Source of the DNA: Actinomycetota bacterium
GTDB taxonomy: Bacteria; Actinomycetota; Thermoleophilia; Miltoncostaeales; Miltoncostaeaceae
Length of the DNA: 10,981 nucleotides
Direction of reading: 5' to 3'
NCBI GenBank assembly: GCA_005800465.1
Contig: SYFI01000076.1
Location: 1 to 10,981, forward strand
In this document: positions 1-5,939 of the stretch, piece by piece
How positions within the stretch are numbered: position 1 is the stretch's first letter
Layout: each line of letters begins with the position of its first letter
Made by a program: the position numbers and the translations under genes
Notes under the pieces: generated by a model
Database searches by the model: none
What the model saw: the letters and a program-made list of their open reading frames with translations, nothing else
Told to the model about the DNA's origin: nothing

Positions 1-286
1 ACACCATGTCGGCACCGCGGACGGCCTCTTTCAGTTCTTCCCGGCTCTCCTCAGCAGCCTCGCGGCCCACGCGGGGCTCTGCGCCGGCGCCGAGCCCGCG
101 GGTGATCGTGCCACCGATGTGGATCTTCACGTCGGCGTCGCAGCCGGTGAGTGCCTGTGCGTCGGTGTTGACGGCGATGAACTCCACGCCGCGCACACCT
201 GCGTCGATCATGCGGTTGACGGCGTTGGATCCGCCGCCACCCACACCCACGACCTTGATGACTGCCAGATAGTTGCTGCTCTCCAC
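1..286 (-). CDS. ftsZ: Cell division protein FtsZ, N-terminal part (runs off the window)
   Basis: FtsZ is the tubulin-like GTPase that polymerises into the cytokinetic ring at midcell. Only the first 95 codons are here. They contain the start of the Rossmann-type GTPase domain: VVGVGGGGSNAVNRM (about residues 12-26), the NTDAQAL segment (40-46) that follows strand S2, and TRGLGAGAEP (62-71), all typical of FtsZ. The reading frame leaves the window after GADMV, just before the expected GGGTGTG tubulin signature, so GTP binding is inferred from family identity. The start is the GTG at 284-286, nine bases after a GGAGG ribosome binding site (296-300 on the plus strand as cctcc). It is the last gene of the visible cluster, follows ftsQ after 152 bases, and no ftsA intervenes, as in Actinomycetota. 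It probably has its own promoter in that gap in addition to readthrough. Confidence 0.97.
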   Translation of the reverse strand, partial: MESSNYLAVIKVVGVGGGGSNAVNRMIDAGVRGVEFIAVNTDAQALTGCDADVKIHIGGTITRGLGAGAEPRVGREAAEESREELKEAVRGADMV

Positions 287-295
287 GTTGCCGGT

Positions 296-300
296 CCTCC
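296..300 (-). promoter_or_regulatory. Ribosome binding site of ftsZ
   Basis: On the minus strand GGAGG lies nine bases before the GTG at 284-286. It is the strongest Shine-Dalgarno match near the ftsZ start and decides the start choice. A perfectly complementary CCTCC lies about 35 bases upstream in the same leader (331-335). Confidence 0.75.
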
Positions 301-311
301 CCGGGCACGCT

Positions 312-340
312 AAAAAATCATCGGGATGACGGAGGTCATC
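312..340 (-). promoter_or_regulatory. Possible folded leader (hairpin plus T-run) of ftsZ
   Basis: Read on the minus strand, GATGAC and GTCATC (325-340) form a perfect 6-bp stem with a four-base CTCC loop. A second, overlapping pairing TCAT-CCCG-ATGA abuts a run of six T (312-317). The two folds share bases and exclude each other. The CCTCC running from the first stem into its loop is complementary to the ftsZ Shine-Dalgarno sequence. This could be a weak attenuator or a translational switch, but the stems are short and no regulator is known. It could equally be chance. Confidence 0.25.
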
Positions 341-367
341 TCGTTGGGGCACGTTTCGCCTGCTGTG

Positions 368-396
368 ACCGTAGTCCTCCCTGAAAACGGGGTCAA
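368..396 (-). promoter_or_regulatory. Putative sigma-70-type promoter for ftsZ
   Basis: On the minus strand TTGACC (plus coordinates 391-396) is followed, after exactly 17 bases, by TACGGT (368-373). The -35 box matches five of six consensus positions and the -10 box fits the loose TAnnnT form common in actinobacteria. Transcription would start near 360, giving a leader of about 75 bases before ftsZ. A dedicated ftsZ promoter in or after ftsQ is usual in this phylum. This is a sequence match only. Confidence 0.5.
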
Positions 397-411
397 CCCG
401 CACTTGAGGGA

Positions 412-438
412 TTCATACCGATCCGGAGTAAGCCTCAA
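412..438 (-). promoter_or_regulatory. Second, weaker promoter-like pair upstream of ftsZ
   Basis: TTGAGG (433-438) and TATGAA (412-417) on the minus strand are 15 bases apart. Each matches the consensus at four of six positions, and the spacing is shorter than ideal. It would begin at the very end of ftsQ. It is weaker than the pair at 368-396. Confidence 0.2.
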
Positions 439-451
439 CTATGGGTTGAGG
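433..451 (-). repeat. 7-bp inverted repeat over the ftsQ stop codon
   Basis: CCTCAAC (433-439) and GTTGAGG (445-451) are perfect reverse complements separated by five bases, and the repeat covers the ftsQ TAG stop (439-441). No T-run follows in the direction of transcription, so it is not a standard intrinsic terminator. It may be an operator, an mRNA end or processing hairpin, or chance. A direct copy of its TTGAGGG arm recurs at 404-410. Confidence 0.4.
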
Positions 452-1419
452 GTTGTACCCATTCCCCCCGTTGTGTCGACCATTCCCCCATTGGATGTTC
501 CGTCAGTGCTGGTGGCGTCTTCGCTCGTACTGTCTGTCGAGGTACCGTCGGTTGTCGAGGTACCACCGGTCGTCGCGCCGTCGGTTGTGCCGGGCACCGC
601 CAGGCGCTGGATGGTGCTCCCGAGCATCGGTCGCGATGGGTTCGACAGGTCAAGGTATGCTGCTGCATCGAGGGCCCTGGGGTCGGCCTGCGACAACACA
701 GCCGCCAGTGCCTGTGCTTTCTCAGCCAACTTGGTGGCAGCACCCAGGCGGAGATTGAGCCCATTGTTCAGCTTGGCCTCCAGCCCACCGCCGACCGCGT
801 GCAGGTCGCGCAGACGGCCCGCGATGTCCGGTGGCAGCCAGCCGATAAATCGCAGGGCCGCACGCTGACCATTGGCGGTGAGCACCCCGCTCTGCGGGTA
901 TGACGCCACCGTGATCACCGGCAGCCCGGCACGGTTGCCAGCCTTCCCCATCACCTGCCCCGACGGAGAGATGAGATATCGGCGGCCGCCCTTTACTGAC
1001 AGGATCGCGATGGGAGCACCCATGGTCACCCGCACGGTGATCGACCACGGCCAGTCACGCTCGATATCGGTGTCGAGCACTCCGGGAAATCTGGTGAGCG
1101 CAGTACGCATGTCGCCGGACGGCAGGCGCACCATCGACCCGGTGCCAGCAACCAACTCGGCCGACTCCTGCACCTCGGCGGGGTAATCGCCCGTGTAGCC
1201 CTTCACAGTTACGTCGGAGATACCGAACACCGGACCGCTGATGGTCCACAGAATGAGCAGCACCGACGCCACGGTGACCACCGACACGTACGCGGCAATA
1301 CGCAGCACGCGGGCGCGGGCCTCCGGGTTGGAGGAACGCCACGGCGGACGCTGGCCGGTGCGGGGTCGCGACCCGCGCGGCGACGAGGCGCGGCGCCGGG
1401 GAATCGACGGCATCTTCAT
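439..1419 (-). CDS. ftsQ: Cell division protein FtsQ/DivIB
   Basis: FtsQ is a bitopic membrane protein that links early and late divisome proteins, binding FtsB/FtsL-type partners and helping control septal synthesis. The 326-residue product has a short basic, proline-rich cytoplasmic N-terminus (1-37), one membrane helix (about 38-61), a POTRA-type domain starting at FGISDVTVKGY (about 65-133, containing the typical hydrophobic-Pro-Gly and D-W-P-W elements), then a beta domain to about 275. The tail from about 276 to the end is low-complexity Thr/Ser/Asp/Gly, which is unusual in length and is built from short repeats. The start is ATG 1417-1419, which overlaps the murB TGA as ATGA. An in-frame ATG two codons downstream is possible. 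There is only a weak AGAG before it, so translation is probably coupled to murB. The stop is TAG. The gene symbol rests on the fold pattern and position before ftsZ, since sequence conservation in this family is low. Confidence 0.93.
   Translation of the reverse strand: MKMPSIPRRRASSPRGSRPRTGQRPPWRSSNPEARARVLRIAAYVSVVTVASVLLILWTISGPVFGISDVTVKGYTGDYPAEVQESAELVAGTGSMVRLPSGDMRTALTRFPGVLDTDIERDWPWSITVRVTMGAPIAILSVKGGRRYLISPSGQVMGKAGNRAGLPVITVASYPQSGVLTANGQRAALRFIGWLPPDIAGRLRDLHAVGGGLEAKLNNGLNLRLGAATKLAEKAQALAAVLSQADPRALDAAAYLDLSNPSRPMLGSTIQRLAVPGTTDGATTGGTSTTDGTSTDSTSEDATSTDGTSNGGMVDTTGGMGTTLNP
535..588 (-). repeat. Short direct repeats in the ftsQ 3' end
   Basis: TGTCGAGGTACC occurs at 535-546 and again at 553-564 (18 bases apart, six codons). 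CCGTCGGTTGT occurs at 545-555 and at 578-588 (33 bases apart, eleven codons). Both periods are multiples of three, so gain or loss of copies would keep the frame. They encode part of the Thr/Ser/Asp/Gly tail of FtsQ. Confidence 0.7.
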
Positions 1420-2330
1420 GAAATCTCTTGCAGGGGCGGGGGGCCGATGCCCCATTCGGGGTGCAGGTAGCGCACCTCGGCATGCAGCACGGGGCCCCCG
1501 GCATCTCGCACAGTGCGCCGGCATTTGTCCATCACGGCGATGACGTCGGTGGCGCTGCACCCCGGTGCGGCCTCAATGAAGTTGGCGTGTACCGGCGACA
1601 CCCGGGCGCCACCGATGGCGAACCCCTTGAGCCCAGCGGCCTCGATGAGCCGCCCCGACGATTCGCCCGGCGGGTTGGTGAACACGCTGCCGAAGGTCCG
1701 CACCCCTTGAGGCTGGGTGCTGCGACGGTGCGCGCGAAAGCCGTCGAGGGTCTGTGTGATGGTGGCCGGATCGCCCGGTGCCAGACGAAAGCCCACGGCG
1801 GCCACTACCTGATCACCCGTCACCGATGTGGTGCGGTACCCCATGGCCAGCTCGTCACGGCCCACCTTGCGCGGTCCAAATGCGTCGCACACCACCGCCC
1901 AGTCGAGTACCTGCGAGAGATCCGACGCGTAGGCCCCCGCGTTCATGGCCACCGCGCCGCCCGCGGTACCGGGAATGCTCGCGCCGAACTCCAAACCGGT
2001 GAGCCCTGCTGCGGCGGCGCGCTGCACGGCCCGGGGAAGCGATGCGCCACCCCCGCACCACAGCGTGTCGGCACCACGTACCGAGATGGACGACAGACGA
2101 CCGGCAAGGCGAATGACCAGCCCCCGGAATCCCGCGTCATCCACAATGAGGTTGGACCCCCTCCCCACCACGGCCACCGGTGCATCGCGACCAGCCGCCC
2201 AGGCCAGCGCCTCGGTCACACCCCCGAACGAGGTGCAGATGGCAAGCGCGTCGGCGGTGCCGCCCACCCGGATACTGGTGAACGGGGCGAGTGGCACCTG
2301 TTCGCGTATGCCCGCGGTGGTCTCAGCCAC
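1416..2330 (-). CDS. murB: UDP-N-acetylenolpyruvoylglucosamine reductase MurB
   Basis: MurB is the cytosolic FAD enzyme that uses NADPH to reduce UDP-GlcNAc-enolpyruvate to UDP-MurNAc. The 304-residue protein shows VVGRGSNLIV (about 54-63) and GASIPGTAGGAVAMNAGAY (about 116-134), both FAD-binding elements. It also has GYR near 164-166, the catalytic-serine region FGSVFTNP (serine about 215), and a terminal EVRYL with the expected catalytic glutamate (about 285). The GSVF-NP form suggests the shorter, type II-like enzymes. I chose GTG 2328-2330 because GAGG sits six bases upstream; a TTG 27 bases further upstream is possible but has less support. The GTG lies eight bases inside the end of murC. 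MurB between murC and ftsQ is not the Streptomyces or Mycobacterium arrangement. Confidence 0.96.
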   Translation of the reverse strand: MAETTAGIREQVPLAPFTSIRVGGTADALAICTSFGGVTEALAWAAGRDAPVAVVGRGSNLIVDDAGFRGLVIRLAGRLSSISVRGADTLWCGGGASLPRAVQRAAAAGLTGLEFGASIPGTAGGAVAMNAGAYASDLSQVLDWAVVCDAFGPRKVGRDELAMGYRTTSVTGDQVVAAVGFRLAPGDPATITQTLDGFRAHRRSTQPQGVRTFGSVFTNPPGESSGRLIEAAGLKGFAIGGARVSPVHANFIEAAPGCSATDVIAVMDKCRRTVRDAGGPVLHAEVRYLHPEWGIGPPPLQEIS

Positions 2331-3645
2331 CGAGGGCCTCGAGAATGCGCGGGCCAAGCGTGGTGATGTCGCCAGCGCCCATGGTGATAACCAGATCGCC
2401 GGGGCGCAGATCGGGCACGATCACGGATGGCACGTCGGCCAGCAGCGGCACGAACATCATCTCGTCGGGCCCTCGGATGGACGACATCACCAGCGTGCTA
2501 TCCACTCCGGGTTCGGGGGTCTCGCGGGCGGCGTAGATGTCGGTGACCACCACGATGTCGGCCGACGACAGCGCCTCGCCGAACTCAACTGCGAGCGCAC
2601 GGGTGCGCGAGAACAGGTGGGGCTGGAACACCGCCACGATGCGGCCGTCGTGCACGCTGCGGGCCGCGGCCAGCGTTGCCGCCACCTCAACCGGATGATG
2701 GGCGTAGTCGTCAACCACGCGAACCCCACCCGCGGTGCCTATGTCCTCAAATCGTCGCCCCACGCCTGCAAAGGGCGCAATGCGCTCGGCAGCGAGCGCA
2801 GGCGGTACGCCGCACCAGTCGGCCAATGCAATGGCACATGCAGCGTTTTCGCGGTTGTGGGCGCCCGGTGCGGCCATGTCGAGCGCCACACGGTCGCCGG
2901 TTGCAAGCACCAGCGTGTGGTCGTGCACGTGCGCCCATGCTCCATGCACGTCGCCCACCACACGTACCGCACATGGCGCACCTGCGGCAACACGCTGCGC
3001 CCGGGAATCGGGACCAACCACCAGCAGGCCGTCGGCTGGCAGCCCAGCGATGAACTGGCGAAATACATCCTCCACCTCGTCAATGGAGGCGTAGGTGGAG
3101 TGGTGGTCGTGGTCCACGTTGAGAAGAATGGCTGCCTCGGCTGGCAGGCGAAGCAGCGACCGGTCGCTCTCGTCGGCCTCGGCGCAAAACCACGGGCCAT
3201 CACCCCATGCCGCACCAGTGCCGTCGCCCCACGGAACCTCTGCGCCCACGCACAGCGTGGCGCCGCCCAGAGCGAGCGAGAGCATGGCAGTGGTGGTGGA
3301 CTTGCCATGCGCCCCGGCCACGGCAAGTCCGCGATGACCATCCATGAGCATGGCCAGCAGATCGGAGCGGTGGATCACCGTGAGCCCCCGTTCGCCCGCC
3401 GCCACCACCTCGGGGTTGGTGGCGGGGATCGCAGTGGACAGCACCACCACGTCAACCTTGGCCGGAATGGCATCGGCCGAATGCCCCAGGTGCACGTCGG
3501 CGCCCGCAGCCCGGAGCGCCACGAGGGCTGGTCCGTCCTCGCGGTCGGTACCCGACACCGCCCACCCCTTGCGCAGCGCTAACAGGCCCAGGGCGCTCAT
3601 TCCGGCGCCACCGGCGCCTACAAGATGGATTGATTGCGTGCTCAC
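2323..3645 (-). CDS. murC: UDP-N-acetylmuramate--L-alanine ligase MurC
   Basis: MurC is the ATP-dependent ligase that adds L-alanine to UDP-MurNAc in the cytosol. The 440-residue protein has all three Mur ligase domains. GAGGAGMSALG (10-20) is the N-terminal nucleotide-sugar motif. AGAHGKSTTTAM (110-121) is the ATP P-loop, reading GAHGKS where GTHGKT is usual. EADESD (156-161) and NVDHDHHSTY (176-185) are central-domain motifs. GAHNRENA (261-268), VDDYAHHPVEV (311-321) and QPHLFSRT (341-348) mark the rest of the central and C-terminal domains. Length is normal. The start is GTG 3643-3645, overlapping the murG stop as GTGA. No good ribosome binding site is close (GAGG is 13 bases away), so coupling to murG is likely. 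Confidence 0.98.
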   Translation of the reverse strand: MSTQSIHLVGAGGAGMSALGLLALRKGWAVSGTDREDGPALVALRAAGADVHLGHSADAIPAKVDVVVLSTAIPATNPEVVAAGERGLTVIHRSDLLAMLMDGHRGLAVAGAHGKSTTTAMLSLALGGATLCVGAEVPWGDGTGAAWGDGPWFCAEADESDRSLLRLPAEAAILLNVDHDHHSTYASIDEVEDVFRQFIAGLPADGLLVVGPDSRAQRVAAGAPCAVRVVGDVHGAWAHVHDHTLVLATGDRVALDMAAPGAHNRENAACAIALADWCGVPPALAAERIAPFAGVGRRFEDIGTAGGVRVVDDYAHHPVEVAATLAAARSVHDGRIVAVFQPHLFSRTRALAVEFGEALSSADIVVVTDIYAARETPEPGVDSTLVMSSIRGPDEMMFVPLLADVPSVIVPDLRPGDLVITMGAGDITTLGPRILEALGG

Positions 3646-4721
3646 CTGCGGGCCGCCGCCTCGACCATGTCGGCGATGCGCTCGGCCGCGTCGGGGCGCG
3701 CGGCGCGGCGGGCGGCCTCACCCATGGCCTTCAGGCGGTGCCGATCAACCAGCAACGCGCCCACGATCTCCTTCAGCCGCTCGGCCGTGCACTCGTCGTC
3801 GCGCAGCACGATGGCCGCGCCGGCATCGGCCAGCCACTGGGCATTGCCCGTCTGGTGGTCAGCAGTGGCATGTGGGTAGGGCACAAGGATGGATGGCCGC
3901 CCGATGGCCGCGAGTTCAAAGACCGACCCGCCCGAGCGCGAGATGATCAGATCGGCGGCGGCCACCGCCGCCGGGAAGTCGGAGAGGAACCCGAACACGT
4001 GGTAGCGGGGGCCGCAGCCAGTGGAATCAACCTGCCCACGCACTGCGGCCTCGTTGCGCTCACCGGCCACGTGCACCACATCAAACGGCGGGTTGGGGCA
4101 GAACGCGCCGAGCGCGGCCTCGTTGATGGACTGTGCCCCCTGGCTGCCACCCGCCACCAGCACGCACGTGCCGGTGGGGTCGAGCCCCAGCGTGCGCCGA
4201 CCCTCCGCGCGCGTGGCGTCGCGCACCACACGGCTCACCGGGCGCCCGGTCACGACGTACTTGCGGCCCGTCCGACCTGCGATGGGGAATGCCAATGCCA
4301 CACGCCTGGCGAACGGCGCGGCAAGACGGTTGGCAAGGCCCAGACGGGAATCAGCCTCCATCAGCACCACCCGACGCCGCGTGAGCCTGCCAGCGATTGC
4401 GGCGGGGCCTGCCATGTATCCACCGCCACCCACCACCACGTCGATCCGGCGACGACGCAACACGCCCATCATGCGAGGCACGGCCAGCGCGGCCTGCACC
4501 ACCGCACCGATATTGCGCAGCGACAGGCGACGGTCAAACCCGCGAAGCGGCACGTGGTCCTCGGCGTAGCCGTGCTCTGCAGGGATTCCGGAGCCCGCAC
4601 GTCCGCCGACCCCGATGAAACTCACCTCATTGCCGCGGGAGCGGAGCTCCTCAGCGAGCGCGAGCGCCGGCATGATATGCCCGGCTGTCCCGCCCGCCGC
4701 GATCGCGATGCGCAGGCTCAT
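3642..4721 (-). CDS. murG: UDP-GlcNAc:lipid I N-acetylglucosaminyltransferase MurG
   Basis: MurG is the peripheral membrane GT-B enzyme that transfers GlcNAc to lipid I, making lipid II on the inner face of the membrane. The 359-residue protein has GGTAGHIMP (10-18; GGTGGH is the textbook form), GGGGYMAGP (98-106), GGSQGAQSIN (191-200), and the C-terminal donor site SRSGGSVFE (261-269), HATADHQ (284-290) and N293. Where many MurG proteins have HEQN-GLTNR, this one reads MEADSRLGLANR (121-132). The start is ATG 4719-4721 with AGGAG five bases before it, which clearly beats the more upstream ORF start. It begins inside the 3' end of ftsW, overlapping by 71 bases in another frame. Confidence 0.97.
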   Translation of the reverse strand: MSLRIAIAAGGTAGHIMPALALAEELRSRGNEVSFIGVGGRAGSGIPAEHGYAEDHVPLRGFDRRLSLRNIGAVVQAALAVPRMMGVLRRRRIDVVVGGGGYMAGPAAIAGRLTRRRVVLMEADSRLGLANRLAAPFARRVALAFPIAGRTGRKYVVTGRPVSRVVRDATRAEGRRTLGLDPTGTCVLVAGGSQGAQSINEAALGAFCPNPPFDVVHVAGERNEAAVRGQVDSTGCGPRYHVFGFLSDFPAAVAAADLIISRSGGSVFELAAIGRPSILVPYPHATADHQTGNAQWLADAGAAIVLRDDECTAERLKEIVGALLVDRHRLKAMGEAARRAARPDAAERIADMVEAAARR

Positions 4722-5931
4722 CTCCGCTCCTGACGACGGTGAGGTTCCTGGACCGCCTGGCACGCGAGCGCCTGCCGATCCCGACGAGGATCCCGGATGC
4801 TGCTGCGAAGACGACGAGGCTGCTCCCCCCGTAACTCATGAATGGAAGTGGCACCCCGGTGACCGGGAGCATGCCGAGCACGGCGCCCAGATTGACGATG
4901 GCCTGGATACCGATAAGTGATGTGAGCCCGCCGGCCAGAAGCCGCTGCCGCTGATCGGGAGCCGACACGGCAATACGGTAGCCACTCCACACGACGGCTC
5001 CCACCAACGCGATGACACCGAGGAACCCGATGAGGCCCAACTCCTCACCCACCGTCGCCATGATCATGTCGGTATGCGCCTCTGGGAGGTAGAACACCTT
5101 CTGCAGGCCATTTCCGAGCCCCGTGCCGCTCACCCCGCCGGATCCGATCGCGATCTTGGCCTGCACGATCTGATATCCGGCGCCCTTGGCGTCGACCCAC
5201 GGGTCGAGAAACGACATGAGGCGTTCACGGCGATAGGGCGCGATCGCGATGCCGAGGGCGCCCAGAGCGACGGCCCACGTGCTGATGATCCCCAGTATTC
5301 GGACGGGTACCCCGGCAATGACGATCATCGCAAGCCCCACACCCACAAGAACGACGGCGGTGCCGAGGTCGGGCTCCACGACGATGAGTACAGCCATGGC
5401 CATCATCGCGATGAGCGGAACGCGCATGGTCTTCATCTCGTCGAGCCTGCCCGCGTTCTTACACAGGTATCCCGCAAGCCACAGGATGATTGCAAGCTTG
5501 GCGAACTCGGCTGGCTGCACCTGCACCGGCCCGGCACCGATCCAGCGGCGCGATCCGCCGGCCATGATTCCGATACCCGGCATCAACACCACCACCAGCG
5601 CGGCGATGCTGACGACCATCGCTGGCTTGCCGATAGCCACGAGACGCGACGGATTCAGCCGGGCACACGCAGCGAACACGATGAGTCCGATAAATGCATA
5701 GATACCCTGCCGCACCAGCAACCCCTGAGGACTCTCGTCTGAGAGCAGCGCTGCGGCACTTGATGCCGAATACACCATCACCACGCCGATGCAGATGAGC
5801 ATGAGCAGCGAGATGGTGAGAATGGCCTCAGGGGCGATATCGCTGCCCGTGCCACCCCTCTTACGAGGGGCGAGTGTTCGAGGAGGGGCTGCGGATGCGA
5901 GCGGCACAGGGAAAGATTCGCCGCCGCACAC
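4651..5931 (-). CDS. ftsW: SEDS-family septal peptidoglycan glycosyltransferase FtsW
   Basis: FtsW polymerises lipid II into glycan strands at the septum, normally with a class B penicillin-binding protein (FtsI). The 426-residue protein has about ten hydrophobic segments (roughly 35-56, 71-89, 102-119, 143-156, 170-185, 191-208, 209-231, 295-316, 332-354, 368-385). Family motifs are QPAEFAK (139-145), EPDLGT (186-191), LPEAHTD with the expected catalytic Asp (about 288), GEELG, and PVTGVPLPFMSYGGSS (ending about 371). The N-terminus and C-terminus are basic and predicted cytoplasmic. I chose GTG 5929-5931 because AGGA (part of the murD TAG-GA) lies six bases upstream; the GTG at 5965-5967 would overlap murD by 28 bases with no better site. 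Adjacency to murG and murD supports FtsW rather than RodA or SpoVE. Confidence 0.95.
   Translation of the reverse strand: MCGGESFPVPLASAAPPRTLAPRKRGGTGSDIAPEAILTISLLMLICIGVVMVYSASSAAALLSDESPQGLLVRQGIYAFIGLIVFAACARLNPSRLVAIGKPAMVVSIAALVVVLMPGIGIMAGGSRRWIGAGPVQVQPAEFAKLAIILWLAGYLCKNAGRLDEMKTMRVPLIAMMAMAVLIVVEPDLGTAVVLVGVGLAMIVIAGVPVRILGIISTWAVALGALGIAIAPYRRERLMSFLDPWVDAKGAGYQIVQAKIAIGSGGVSGTGLGNGLQKVFYLPEAHTDMIMATVGEELGLIGFLGVIALVGAVVWSGYRIAVSAPDQRQRLLAGGLTSLIGIQAIVNLGAVLGMLPVTGVPLPFMSYGGSSLVVFAAASGILVGIGRRSRARRSRNLTVVRSGDEPAHRDRGGRDSRAYHAGARAR
4727..4731 (-). promoter_or_regulatory. Ribosome binding site of murG inside ftsW
   Basis: AGGAG five bases before the murG ATG (4719-4721), lying within ftsW coding sequence. 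It fixes the murG start and implies a genuine 71-base overlap. Confidence 0.75.
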
Positions 5932-5939
5932 CCAACTTC

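Larger units (their letters stand above)
287..438. other. Intergenic control region between ftsQ and ftsZ
   Basis: This 152-base gap is the only sizeable non-coding stretch. It holds the putative ftsZ promoter, the folded leader, the repeated TTGAGGG motifs and the ribosome binding site described separately. I see no GACAC or GTGTC motif (the WhiA-type core) in it, and no clear intrinsic terminator for ftsQ. Confidence 0.8.

Noticed and set aside
433..451. Intrinsic terminator after ftsQ.
   Set aside because: The 7-bp inverted repeat is real, but no T-run follows it on the minus strand, so it is reported only as a repeat.
326..868. Plus-strand frame starting in the ftsQ-ftsZ gap.
   Set aside because: Apart from its first third it is antisense to ftsQ, its Val/Pro-rich part is just the complement of the FtsQ tail repeats, and no promoter or ribosome site supports it.
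2331..2357. TTG start for murB at 2355-2357.
   Set aside because: GTG 2328-2330 has GAGG at a good distance and still keeps the whole MurB fold; the extra nine residues match nothing I recognise.
1945..3582. Long plus-strand open frame of 545 codons opposite murB and murC.
   Set aside because: It runs antisense to two well-conserved genes, has His/Arg/Gly-rich composition with no recognisable domain, and long antisense frames are common in high-GC DNA.
3630..4733. Plus-strand open frame of 367 codons opposite murG.
   Set aside because: It mirrors murG almost exactly and has no domain or ribosome site I can support; a codon-structure shadow.
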